50,626 bases of DNA, taken from the NCBI GenBank assembly GCA_003242895.1, contig QKMY01000048.1:1-50626 (forward strand). The letters are read 5' to 3'. The notes under the pieces were generated by a model. That model had not been told where the DNA came from and made no database searches. It was given only the letters and a program-made list of their open reading frames with translations. Positions 6,702 to 15,597 of this stretch are shown here, in pieces. Position 1 is the stretch's first letter; each line of letters begins with the position of its first letter. The stretch comes from Candidatus Margulisiibacteriota bacterium. Its GTDB lineage: Bacteria; Margulisbacteria; Riflemargulisbacteria; GWF2-39-127. A program made the position numbers and the translations under genes.

Positions 6702-9389
6702 CTATTTGATAAAAGAGTTAATGTATTCTTCTATCCAATTATATCCGCTTGGTGCTTTAGCATGTGTGCTGAGGCTGGTTCTATCTGCTGAGTACTGTTG
6801 TTCAAAGCTATCTGGCAGACCGTCGTTATCGGAATCAGCCGGTGTAGTACCTGGTGAAAGGTATGGATAATCGGCATCTGATACACTGTTTTTAAGTGCG
6901 CCGGTACCATTCTTTACATCATTAATTATCCGGGTGTCAACGGCATCTCGCACAGGTACGAAAGCTCCTACTTTATTTAAAACCGCCGTGTAGGTTTCTT
7001 CCGCGGTGTTCTCGTATATTCCTGATAAAGCTACGACCGGTGTGCTGGATTTGAAAGTTGATCCGCTCCCGCCTCCGACAAAGGTCACGAGACTCCAATC
7101 GTCGCCGACGTTGCCTTGTGATTTGTTCGGTCCGATGTTGCCTGACAAAAAGTATCTGGAATTTGCATGTACGTAATATTCTTGATTCCAACCAGGATAG
7201 TTAAATACCTCGATTGGTTTTGCAGGACCTTCTGTCCCTTTTCGTTTGTAAAAGTTCTTTACGACGTTCCAGTATGAAGGGACTGATCCGCTAAACCCGC
7301 CGCCGTATTCATTTGGGGACCCTATGAAATCTGATGCCTTGTTTGTCCAATGGTACATAACATTGTTGACGATCTCTCCGGTTGATCCGTCATTGCATTC
7401 CGGGAGCCTCATCTTGAGATGTGCAAACAAGTTGTGATGGATGGATACCTTTTTGGAATTGTTTCCTGCAAGTAATCCAAAACCGTGTCCGCCGTAATCC
7501 ATCAGCCCTTCCGAAATGATATTCCATTGCCAGGTAATATCATGTGCAGGGAACCAGCTTACTGCGATTTCATCTGATGCCCATGAGAGGGAGTTGTGGT
7601 CAATAATGATGTTATATGGCTGGACTGAACTATTTTCGATACTGAAACAGTCTTCATTCTGTGAGAGGTTACGACCTCTCCCGCTTCGCCATTTAAGGCC
7701 TCTAAGGATAATATCATGCGAACGGATACGAAGTCCGGCATTTCTGACTGCAATACCGCCGCCCGGTGCTGTTTGGCCGGCAACAGTTATATAAGGGCTG
7801 TTGATGCTGACATCCCCGGTGAGCCTGATTGTACCGCCCACGGTAAAGATAACAATTCGTGGTGCATTGTACTCAAGCGCCCAGCGTAAACTCCCTGTCC
7901 CGCTGTTATTGAGGTTTGAAACCTTGAGTATAACAGGGCTTTGGTTAGGGTTGCCGAATGCTCCTCTGGTTTTTGCTCCAAAACCTTCTGCTCCAGGAAA
8001 AGCTCTGACTTCTCCGGTAGTTTGCGGTAACGCTTGAACGACTACGGTTGCTGATGCTGTAACCGAGCTGCTGGCATCCGAAACTTTAACCGTTAGTAAA
8101 TAGCTGCCAGGAGTTACTGGCGGTGTCCAATTCGCAAGGTTAGGTTGCGAACCGTTAGCGACTGTCCCCGGACCGGAAAAAGTGTAGCCCAGGCTATCGC
8201 TGTCAGGATCGCTCGCAGTTACGGTAATTGCAGTGCTTTGTCCCGCCGTAATTGTGGTCGCGGATAGTTTTACCGAACTTATCTGCGGTGGAGTATTGAG
8301 TTGGCTCAACACTGTGGCGCTGATACTCTTGGATACAGTGAATTCGCTATCGGCAACCAGGGCCTTAATGCTGTAGTTTCCAGGAGTAGTTGGTGGAGTC
8401 CAGGTCACTACATTTGGCGAACCTGTTTGTTCAATTGTTCCTTGTCCGGAAAATGAATAGGCGAGAGTATCTCCATTCGGATCACTAGCCTGTACTGTCA
8501 CTTTTGTACTTAGTCCCGGGGTAATTGTTGTAGAATTTGCTACCAGGGAATTAATCACCGGAGCATTGTTTTTGAGAATTACCGTAACGGAAGTATTTTG
8601 GGAAACAGATCCGTGGCTATCTGAAACAATTGCTTTTATTGTGTGCACTCCCAGCGTTGTCGTCGGGGTCCATTTGACCGCATTTGGTGAACTTGTCAGT
8701 GCAATTGTCCCGTCAGCTGTAAAAGCGTATTTCATCGTTTCTTTGTTCGGATCGGTTGCCAGTACGGTTACTATTACCGGATCTCCCTGTTTTATAGTCA
8801 GACTGGATAGAGATAAGTTGTTAATTACCGGTACATAGTAAACCGTAGGTGTATTGACCTTTACGTAGATTGTGCGAAGTACGCGATTTGTACCATCGTC
8901 ACCAATAATCTTCATCGAGTAAGTCCCCGGTGTGGTTGGCAATGTCCAGATGACGGTTTTGGATTTGCTCACAATATCTTTGCCGATCCTGGTACCGCTA
9001 ACGCCATAAGGCAGGTCTATACGGCCGGCTTGCGGTAAATATGTATAGGTTAAGGCAACTTTATTTGTACTGGACGGAGTGGCTGTTATCGTTGATTTTC
9101 CTCCCGGACTGACACTCGTAGGAGATGCAACGACACTTGTTATACTTGGATATACACTGTATCCTGCGACGAGAGTATCAAGATTTATGGCTCCGGCAAT
9201 ACTCGTCGCACTTGTCCCAGTAGAATCATTTTCCGGATTATCCGGCGGATTAGGTATATTCCCTTCTATTTGTGAGTTTGTTTGATCCTCTTGCAATTGT
9301 GGATCTGGTGTTCCTGTCTGATTCGCTACTTTCGAACATCCGGCGATCAGCATCGTTATTAATATGCCGCTTACAATAAGTTTTTTCAT
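6702..9389 (-). CDS. Lipoprotein with Ig/PKD repeats and pectate-lyase-like domain
   Basis: An 895-residue protein. MKKLIVSGILITMLIAGCSK is a lipoprotein signal with lipobox LIAG-C. About four Ig/PKD-like repeats follow (residues 60-470), each ending in a segment such as VTWTPPTTPGNYSIKALVAD. From about residue 475 the sequence matches the PL1-type pectate lyase layout: FPGAEGFGAKTRG, SGTGSLRWAL, ITVAGQTAPGGGI, IIIDHNSLSWASDE and HHNLFAHLKMRLPE. The usual RNPR following the HHN block is replaced by MRLPE, so the substrate may differ. The C-terminus has a calcium-binding-like DSDNDGLPDSFEQQY. The start at 9389 gives the signal peptide; AGGAGG lies 12 nt away, rather far. It is probably an outer-membrane or surface polysaccharide lyase next to the exopolysaccharide locus, so it could act on the cell's own or foreign polysaccharide. 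Confidence 0.9.
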   Translation of the reverse strand: MKKLIVSGILITMLIAGCSKVANQTGTPDPQLQEDQTNSQIEGNIPNPPDNPENDSTGTSATSIAGAINLDTLVAGYSVYPSITSVVASPTSVSPGGKSTITATPSSTNKVALTYTYLPQAGRIDLPYGVSGTRIGKDIVSKSKTVIWTLPTTPGTYSMKIIGDDGTNRVLRTIYVKVNTPTVYYVPVINNLSLSSLTIKQGDPVIVTVLATDPNKETMKYAFTADGTIALTSSPNAVKWTPTTTLGVHTIKAIVSDSHGSVSQNTSVTVILKNNAPVINSLVANSTTITPGLSTKVTVQASDPNGDTLAYSFSGQGTIEQTGSPNVVTWTPPTTPGNYSIKALVADSEFTVSKSISATVLSQLNTPPQISSVKLSATTITAGQSTAITVTASDPDSDSLGYTFSGPGTVANGSQPNLANWTPPVTPGSYLLTVKVSDASSSVTASATVVVQALPQTTGEVRAFPGAEGFGAKTRGAFGNPNQSPVILKVSNLNNSGTGSLRWALEYNAPRIVIFTVGGTIRLTGDVSINSPYITVAGQTAPGGGIAVRNAGLRIRSHDIILRGLKWRSGRGRNLSQNEDCFSIENSSVQPYNIIIDHNSLSWASDEIAVSWFPAHDITWQWNIISEGLMDYGGHGFGLLAGNNSKKVSIHHNLFAHLKMRLPECNDGSTGEIVNNVMYHWTNKASDFIGSPNEYGGGFSGSVPSYWNVVKNFYKRKGTEGPAKPIEVFNYPGWNQEYYVHANSRYFLSGNIGPNKSQGNVGDDWSLVTFVGGGSGSTFKSSTPVVALSGIYENTAEETYTAVLNKVGAFVPVRDAVDTRIINDVKNGTGALKNSVSDADYPYLSPGTTPADSDNDGLPDSFEQQYSADRTSLSTHAKAPSGYNWIEEYINSFIK

Positions 9390-9763
9390 TATGATGAGTA
9401 ACCTCCTAAAAAATGCCAAGCCATTTTTTAAAAAAAAGAATGACCTAGCGATATAGAAATATACTTTCTATATTCTTTATAACCTCCTTATTAAATTATT
9501 ATTGGAAAAAAGATCTTATAATTATTTTTTACGATGAGTCTTCACTGGCAGAAAAAATTTCTACATGATATACCTCCTTATTGTTTAATTATTTGATTAT
9601 CTGTTTTTCGGGCTCTGTATGTCTGTAGTGTGGCTAATGTAACGGATACTAGGATTAATTGTTTTGGCTTGTAAGCTAAAGTGAAATCTCTGTGCTGCAA
9701 CCCTCCTGAATATATTATTTTTATCTTTTGAAGTGATGTTCCAATTTCACTTACCTATAACCA
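9390..9763 (-). other. Long 5' leader of the lyase lipoprotein gene
   Basis: About 370 nt separate the predicted promoter from the start codon. The leader contains several GGAGG sites. The one at 9577-9573 is followed six bases later by ATG-TAG (9566-9561), a minimal start-stop reading frame. A second, at 9487-9483, has no start codon near it. A 9-bp perfect hairpin (ATATAGAAA / TTTCTATAT, 9451-9473) lies just before the true ribosome site. This suggests translational or post-transcriptional control. Confidence 0.5.
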
Positions 9764-9804
9764 ATGATATATTAAAAGATCGCAGAAATCAAATGGGAGT
9801 AGGG
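9764..9804 (-). promoter_or_regulatory. Promoter module of lyase lipoprotein gene
   Basis: On the minus strand: CCCTACTCCCAT (9804-9793), TTGATT (9792-9787), a 17-bp spacer, then TATCAT followed by TGG (9769-9764). It is the counterpart of the module at 6462-6502. A GTAGGG...CCCTAC inverted repeat overlaps its upstream box, extending to about 9823. The remaining spacer, 9824-10020, shows nothing recognisable. Confidence 0.65.
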
Positions 9805-10020
9805 CTGCGTGAAAATACCCTACGTATGCTCAAAACAAAAAAGTTTATAGATAAATAATAATATAATGGTTAAGTCAAATATGGTTTACCATCCATATAA
9901 GGCATATGAAGTTATGATATTTATCATAAAATCAGATAGGGAGTTTTTCCGGGCATATTTTTTTTCCCGCTTTACTATTTCTATATGAGTGGCGAGGAAT
10001 ATTCCGTGTTCATTCGTTCG

Positions 10021-11160
10021 TCATGGTAATGTTGATACTTGATTCTTATATAATGAAGCATAAAGTGAGTGGTAATTATCACATATGATATCCCAATTAT
10101 AGTAAGCAGTTACGTAGGCGACAATTTTATTTTTTATCTGGCTGACGATCTTCGGGTTAGATAATACAAAGTCCAGATTGTGTTTCAGACTTTTGACATT
10201 ACCGGCTTTGAAGGTAAATCCGTAGTGATTATTATTGTCAGGGGTGACTATACACTTATTAATAGGAATGTCACTTACCAATGGACAACATCCCAGGGAC
10301 ATCGCTTCAAGCAATACTAAGGGCATTCCTTCAATATCAGATGGAAGTACGAAGCAGTAGGCATGGGAAAAAAGCGCGTTTTTATCAGTGCCGAATACTG
10401 GGCCGGTAAATATTATTCTTTTATCGTTTGCTGCCATTTTTTTTATTGCAGTTAAGTAGTCTTTTGAGTGAGAATGGTCTCCTGCAATCACGAGTTTTGT
10501 ATCTGTCTGTATTTCAAGAAATGCTTTGATCAGCCGGTGTAGCCCTTTTTCCGGAACTATTCTGCTTAAGAAAAGAATGTATTTGTTTTTTGTCAAACCG
10601 AACTCGCTCAGAAATGTCGTATCATTGATTTGTGGAGTAACGGATATCCCGTTAGCAATGTACACGGTTTTCTTGTTGTATTTTTTATAAAAATAATCTT
10701 TAAGCAAAGGAGAGACAACGGTTGTTTTGTTCGGAAAAAGAATAGAGGCTTTTTCTCCGGCTTTTAGGCAAGCTTTAGCAAGTTTATTCCATTTTTTTCT
10801 TTGCCAGTCAAGGCCATGGCACGTGGAGACTACTTTCTTTCCAAAAAGTTTTGGGATCCAGGAGAGTAGTGAGGGGCCGAGGGAATGGTAATGAATGACA
10901 TCGTAATCGGAAATGGACGCTAATAATGTACACAGGAGCGTGTGCGAGATCGCTTCTAAATGTTTTGTATTGATACAGGGTATATAGTTAAGCTTGATGC
11001 CATTATAACGATCGGTTTTTGTTTTGTTGTAATGCGGTCTGCAGTAAACCGTTACCTCATTTCCTAAAGAAACAAGCCTTATGCTCACTTCCTCCACCAC
11101 TTTTTCTGCACCGCCGAATGTTCCCGGTATTCCCCGGACACCAAGCATAGCTATTTTCAT
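10021..11160 (-). CDS. GT4-family glycosyltransferase
   Basis: A 379-residue GT-B fold transferase. The N-terminal domain begins MKIAMLGVRGIPGTFGGAEK, with the Gly-rich acceptor-side loop. The C-terminal donor-binding domain shows ILFLSRIVPEKGLHRLIKAF and the EX7E motif in DIEGMPLVLLEAMSLG. It transfers a sugar from a nucleotide donor to a lipid-linked or other acceptor at the inner face of the membrane. It overlaps the upstream radical SAM gene by four bases (ATGA), so the two are translationally coupled. That pair is separated from the main glycosyltransferase operon by about 830 bp. The donor sugar cannot be inferred. Confidence 0.92.
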   Translation of the reverse strand: MKIAMLGVRGIPGTFGGAEKVVEEVSIRLVSLGNEVTVYCRPHYNKTKTDRYNGIKLNYIPCINTKHLEAISHTLLCTLLASISDYDVIHYHSLGPSLLSWIPKLFGKKVVSTCHGLDWQRKKWNKLAKACLKAGEKASILFPNKTTVVSPLLKDYFYKKYNKKTVYIANGISVTPQINDTTFLSEFGLTKNKYILFLSRIVPEKGLHRLIKAFLEIQTDTKLVIAGDHSHSKDYLTAIKKMAANDKRIIFTGPVFGTDKNALFSHAYCFVLPSDIEGMPLVLLEAMSLGCCPLVSDIPINKCIVTPDNNNHYGFTFKAGNVKSLKHNLDFVLSNPKIVSQIKNKIVAYVTAYYNWDIICDNYHSLYASLYKNQVSTLP

Positions 11161-12215
11161 AATGGCGTCCTTTCTTTTGCTGCGCTATCGATGGAAGTAA
11201 ATACCGTATTGTTTTCTGGTTGTTGGAAATCAGTTTTTTTATAGCCGCGATATCCGAAAATTTTGTTTTTTAGTATCCAACTGATCGGGAGGCGCATATT
11301 ATTTTTCATTGCCGGGGCCGCGCTTCCTATCATCCAGCATTGCTTATTGCATTTTTTTACTGTTTCACGAATATTTCGGGCATTCTGGCTTGTCCATATT
11401 TCATCAAAACTCTTTCTTTTGATGTTGCCCATAGGTAATTTCCTGTCCATACCATTGCAAGGGAGGATGTCTCCCGAAGGGTCGAGAAAAAAACCGTCAG
11501 ACCCCATATTGCAAGGTATCGGACGGCTGCCTCCATGAATAAAGTTGATCAGTCCGTTATTGAAGTACGCCCGGAACCATTTTTTTGGTGAGCGGGATGT
11601 GAGCAGGCAAGCGATCAGTTTTTCGAATTCATTTGTAACTTTTTCTTTGTTAATAATCCGGTTGTCATATTTATGGAAATAATGAGAATTATGTAACGTC
11701 GCTGTGGCGAATTCGTACCCGAGCGCATTTGCAAGGCTATAGAGAGGTATGAGGTCCTGGGCATTAACCTCCTGTACTGTCATTCCGAAACCGATATCTG
11801 TGATCCCCATTTCACGTAACGTGAGCAGCGTTCTCAATCCTTTGTCGAATCCATCAGGGATTCCTCTGATGGCGTCGTTTGTTTTTGGCATTCCTTCAAT
11901 GCTTATTCTTATACCCAGATCAGGGTGCTTTTTACAAAGGTTTACTATTCGGTCGGTAAAATATCCATTGGTGCTGATGACAATCCGTTTCGTTTTTTTT
12001 CTCAGAATTGCCACAATGTTTTCTATGTCGTTTCTAACGAATGGTTCACCTCCTGTGATATTCGTGAACTTCATTTGCGGAAGCTTTTCTAATTCTTTTG
12101 GGCCGATTTCCTCTTCTTTGTTAGATGGATATTTATAAACATTACACATATTGCATTTTGCGTTGCATCTGTAAGTGAGTATAACAGAAGCATGAAGGTT
12201 ATTTTTTTGTAGCAT
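11157..12215 (-). CDS. Radical SAM/SPASM-type protein
   Basis: A 352-residue protein with the radical SAM cluster motif CNAKCNMC (Cys17, Cys21, Cys24), the TGGEPF SAM-binding segment and STNGYF. A C-terminal SPASM-like region has further cysteines (IPCNMGSDGFF, ILPCNGMD, CNKQC) that would bind an auxiliary iron-sulfur cluster. Family members modify peptides, sugars or cofactors. Coupling to a glycosyltransferase by a 4-base overlap and the nearby polysaccharide genes suggest sugar modification, but a peptide substrate cannot be ruled out; no precursor peptide gene was seen beside it. The start at 12215 is preceded by GGGAGGATTCCAT. Confidence 0.88.
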   Translation of the reverse strand: MLQKNNLHASVILTYRCNAKCNMCNVYKYPSNKEEEIGPKELEKLPQMKFTNITGGEPFVRNDIENIVAILRKKTKRIVISTNGYFTDRIVNLCKKHPDLGIRISIEGMPKTNDAIRGIPDGFDKGLRTLLTLREMGITDIGFGMTVQEVNAQDLIPLYSLANALGYEFATATLHNSHYFHKYDNRIINKEKVTNEFEKLIACLLTSRSPKKWFRAYFNNGLINFIHGGSRPIPCNMGSDGFFLDPSGDILPCNGMDRKLPMGNIKRKSFDEIWTSQNARNIRETVKKCNKQCWMIGSAAPAMKNNMRLPISWILKNKIFGYRGYKKTDFQQPENNTVFTSIDSAAKERTPL

Positions 12216-13044
12216 ATGGAATCCTCCCGGGATATATGGAATTATTTAATAATTGCCATGTTGTAATGTATGGAGTATGTCATTTTGCAACAATGCATTA
12301 CTATTACAAAATGTTCTGGTTGATATTGATCGGAGGTAATAGTTATGATAAAGCGAAAAACTTAGGCTGTATAATAAGTCATTAAAGGCAGATATATTAA
12401 TTCATAATTTTTAGAAAGATAATTGAAGAATAACGATAGTTTTTTTTTGTCATGCTTTAATCCTTGGTAGTGCTTTACGAGAAACTATATACTTAAATAA
12501 TATTCTTTATAAGAACTGCTATCTACGTTGAAGCTCGAAATATATATAAGGTTTTGAAAGTTATTTGTCAATATTATTATATAATGTAAGTTTGATTGTA
12601 TTTGGCTGGTTTTCTTGATTAATGTTTGTTGTCGGCTATTAATAATTTAAAAAGTATAGGGTGTTAGTTATACCTCAATATTTGCATGGGATGATATCTC
12701 TCGTATAGCTATCATCTTCGCCTCATCTGGTGGAATAGATTTCGTTTTTTTCTATTCAACTTAAGCTGCCACCGTCTTCTCCATTAGGAACGGAGAAGAC
12801 TTAGATATAGACGTTATTTCCTTCTAGACCTTCTACTCGCTTAACGTGGAGAAGGTCGCAGGGGGTGAACTGGGAAGTTATGCTTTGCCCCTCCAAGGAA
12901 GGGAGTAAGGAAAGATCACCCTCCCTGAGGGGCGACAGAGAAAAATATGGCGCAGAATCGTTGTTGGGTGGGTTAACAACGGTTATCTAGACCAAGTATT
13001 ATGGATTGGTGTGCTAACCCGGCACAAACCCATCGCCAATTCCC
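12216..13044. other. Long non-coding spacer
   Basis: 829 bp without a credible gene. The part next to the radical SAM gene (to about 12660) is very AT-rich, with no clear signal. The remainder is higher in GC and packed with inverted repeats (see 12690-12980). Confidence 0.6.
12690..12980. other. Block of six consecutive inverted repeats
   Basis: Perfect arms are seen at 12690-12716 (GATGATA), 12733-12757 (GAATAGA), 12774-12800 (GTCTTCTCC), 12827-12857 (GACCTTCT), 12887-12933 (GCCCCTC, with inner AGGGAG) and 12960-12980 (GTTGTT). Nearly the whole 290 bp can fold into a row of hairpins. It lies downstream of the last gene of the main operon. It could be a structured RNA, a composite repeat element or a set of transcript-end structures. 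The strand is unknown. Confidence 0.5.
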
Positions 13045-14244
13045 TTATACCTTCGTAAACAGCGAAATATGCTGTCTTGCTACTTTCTCCCAGGTGAGAT
13101 TTTTGTTGATGAAATTCAGTGCGTCATTTGAGAGGCCTTTTAGGGTGTTGTCGTAGAAGAACGTTTTTGTGAAATTTGTTTGAAAATTTTCTTCGTTGAA
13201 CAGGACAATCCCATTTTGCTGAGCATCGAGCGTTGCATTAAAAAGCGTATCTTTGAGGAAAACTGGCAAACCTGCGGAGAGCGCTTCCAGGACAACCAGG
13301 CTGAAGGCTTCTGACTCTGACATGAAAATGAACGCGTCTGCCAGATTGTAATAATAATTGAGTTCTTTGCCCGGGTTGATTTCACCCAGGTAAACGACTT
13401 TTCCGTCCAGGTTTTTTTCGGTAACGTAATTGTTGATTTCAGCGAAGTATTCCGGGTCGATTATTCCTCCGGCATAGATGAATTTGAAGTTATGTTTGCT
13501 CAGGAACGGGGCAAGGAGTTTTATGGTATTGAACTGGTTTTTGCGCGGACAGATGGAACCGACGTGGAAGAGTATTTTTTCTTGTCGTGGTTTATAGGTG
13601 GCGATGAGTTTGCTTACGACTTCATTGTTTTTCAGGGTACAGTATTTTTTTGAGTTAACTCCGTTGGGAATGAAGACGATCTTTTTTTTATCGATTTTTA
13701 TATGCTCTTCGATATTCTGTTTTGCTTTTTCGTTGAGGACTATAATCCTGTCGGCGTGTTTGAGCGCGAATATTTCCAGAAAATATTTTTTCTTGACGGT
13801 TGATTTAATACTGTCCCAGTCCTGGGACCAGATATAGCTATGGAGTGTGTACATGGTCTTTGACTTTCGTTTTATTTTCCGGCTGATCAGTTTTTCAAAA
13901 AAATAATAGTTATACTGGTTGTGGAAGTGAAGAATGTATTTTGTTCCGTTGTTAACCTTGAGGCTGCGCAGGAACATTGCCAGGTTGAACGAGTAGATGA
14001 TCCGTTTTAATTTGTGCATAAAGCCAAGCGTATACGTTGTTTTTCTCAGGAATTCAGGGACTTTGATTTCGTGGATGTTGTAATCGCTTTTTATCCTGTT
14101 GTTACTGTGCAGATCAATGATCGAGACATCGATACTGCTTTTTACCAATTCTTGTGCCAGATTCTCTACTACTATTTCTGTTGCGGCCCCGACCTTGGCA
14201 GGGATTGAAGTATACCCAGTAGCTATTTCAAAAACTTTTAACAT
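13045..14244 (-). CDS. GT4-family glycosyltransferase, last gene of main operon
   Basis: A 399-residue protein starting MLKVFEIATGYTSIPAKVGA. The start at 14244 has AGGAGG six bases upstream; an in-frame TTG at 14259 lies before the ribosome site. The N-terminal acceptor domain contains KVGAATEIVVENLAQEL and the C-terminal domain has ILFHVGSICPRKNQFNTIKL. The EX7E motif is in SESEAFSLVVLEALSAG. It is a likely inner-membrane-associated glycosyltransferase extending the lipid-linked repeat unit. It lies 15 bp downstream of the preceding glycosyltransferase, so co-transcription is very likely. Specificity is unknown. Confidence 0.92.
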   Translation of the reverse strand: MLKVFEIATGYTSIPAKVGAATEIVVENLAQELVKSSIDVSIIDLHSNNRIKSDYNIHEIKVPEFLRKTTYTLGFMHKLKRIIYSFNLAMFLRSLKVNNGTKYILHFHNQYNYYFFEKLISRKIKRKSKTMYTLHSYIWSQDWDSIKSTVKKKYFLEIFALKHADRIIVLNEKAKQNIEEHIKIDKKKIVFIPNGVNSKKYCTLKNNEVVSKLIATYKPRQEKILFHVGSICPRKNQFNTIKLLAPFLSKHNFKFIYAGGIIDPEYFAEINNYVTEKNLDGKVVYLGEINPGKELNYYYNLADAFIFMSESEAFSLVVLEALSAGLPVFLKDTLFNATLDAQQNGIVLFNEENFQTNFTKTFFYDNTLKGLSNDALNFINKNLTWEKVARQHISLFTKV

Positions 14245-14259
14245 ATCTTTCCTCCTCAA

Positions 14260-15597
14260 TTAGTGGTTGTAATCGATGCTGATTGCCCTTGTTTTCATTT
14301 GTGCAATACCTTGTCCTTTATGATGAGAGACTGATTCAAAAATACCAATTAGTTTTTCTACGTGGGCCGCTTTCGAGAAATTTTTTTCCAGGTACTGCTT
14401 GCAACGTTGCCTTTTTTCCTCAATTTTTGCCGGATCATTTATGATTGTTCTCAGGGTGTTTGCGAGTGAGGTAACATCGAATGCCTGGAATTTAAAAGAT
14501 ATTGTATCATCGACTGTACTTTTGAAGCTGCCGAATGAAGGCACAACTAATGGAAGCTCAAAGAACAGGCTTTCTAGCATGACATTGGGCAGGTTCTCTA
14601 CGATGCGCGAGGGCAGGATAGAAGCGTCAGCCTGTTGATAGACCTCGATGAGTTTTTCCGTTGACGTTATTGGCATTACTTTTACCAGGTCCTCAAGATG
14701 ATTGGTGCTGATATACTTCTCAACATTGGCTATTTCCTTTTTGAGACGCCCGCCGATCAAGGTTAGTCTGAACTGCGAATGCAGATCTTTGAGGGAATCA
14801 ATTGCCTGGAGCAGGTCATAGGTGCCTTTACTGTGATCGAAATTGCCGACACAGATTAAGTTGATTTTTCCTTGAGGTAAACGGTTCCTTTGGTATGTTT
14901 GATCAATGTTCCAGGTGTCACTATTGAAGAAGGTGTGATTAACTGCTAGTTTGTTCTTATCAAACCCGAACTCAATAAGTTTTTCTCTCATGTAATTATT
15001 GGTGCAAATAAAGGTATTAATGTGATCATAGATGCCAACGAAATTATGAAATGAATAGGCCAGGTATTTCAGGCAGGAAGCTGCATGAGAGTTTTTGACA
15101 CACTTGTGTTTTATCACGGATAGCTTCTTATCTTTACACTCATCGCAGAATCTGCCGTCTCTGAAAAAACCGCTTTGCGGGCACATCAGATAGTAATCCG
15201 ATAATCTATGAACTATCGGAACATTGTACCGTTTGCAAGCCGTGATAACGCTTGGCGATAGTTTGTTGACATAGTGAAGCAGATAGCAGACGTCAGGCCT
15301 CGTTTCCCGGATGATCCTTTCCAGATCGTTTTTGACCTGGAAAGAATAGAACTGCCGGCCGATGACGTCGAGGTAGGTTTTTGCGTTCTTTCTATACTCA
15401 TCAAAGAATATTCCTTCTTCTCCGCCGATATTTTTCGTGAAGAAATGCTCATATTTGCTTTTGACATTCGAGCTGTGCCTAGTCGAAAAAGGGATAACTT
15501 CATGTCCGCTTTTTTCCAGCTCTTTTTTGATGTTGAACATATATCGTTCAGGGCCGCCGGAGATAAAGTAGCGGTAATGTACTAAGAGGATTTTCAT
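14260..15597 (-). CDS. GT4-family glycosyltransferase with cysteine cluster
   Basis: A 445-residue transferase starting MKILLVHYRYFISGGPERYM, with the Gly-Gly-x-Glu acceptor loop. A central insert has clustered cysteines (MCPQSGFF, FCDECKDKK, HKCVKN), seen in a subset of GT4 enzymes and possibly binding zinc. The donor domain has LICVGNFDHSKGTYDLLQAI and the EX7E motif in RIVENLPNVMLESLFF. It overlaps the polymerase gene by four bases (ATGA), so its translation is coupled to that gene. It should extend the repeat unit. The sugar is unknown. Confidence 0.92.
   Translation of the reverse strand: MKILLVHYRYFISGGPERYMFNIKKELEKSGHEVIPFSTRHSSNVKSKYEHFFTKNIGGEEGIFFDEYRKNAKTYLDVIGRQFYSFQVKNDLERIIRETRPDVCYLLHYVNKLSPSVITACKRYNVPIVHRLSDYYLMCPQSGFFRDGRFCDECKDKKLSVIKHKCVKNSHAASCLKYLAYSFHNFVGIYDHINTFICTNNYMREKLIEFGFDKNKLAVNHTFFNSDTWNIDQTYQRNRLPQGKINLICVGNFDHSKGTYDLLQAIDSLKDLHSQFRLTLIGGRLKKEIANVEKYISTNHLEDLVKVMPITSTEKLIEVYQQADASILPSRIVENLPNVMLESLFFELPLVVPSFGSFKSTVDDTISFKFQAFDVTSLANTLRTIINDPAKIEEKRQRCKQYLEKNFSKAAHVEKLIGIFESVSHHKGQGIAQMKTRAISIDYNH

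Noticed and set aside
6658-6870. 70-codon plus-strand frame
   Set aside because: It overlaps the palindrome and the antisense of the lyase C-terminus; no ribosome site or family signal.
6462-9804. Cyclic di-GMP (GEMM) riboswitches in the lipoprotein leaders
   Set aside because: The conserved aptamer blocks of that class were not found; the shared sequence is better explained as promoter plus upstream box.
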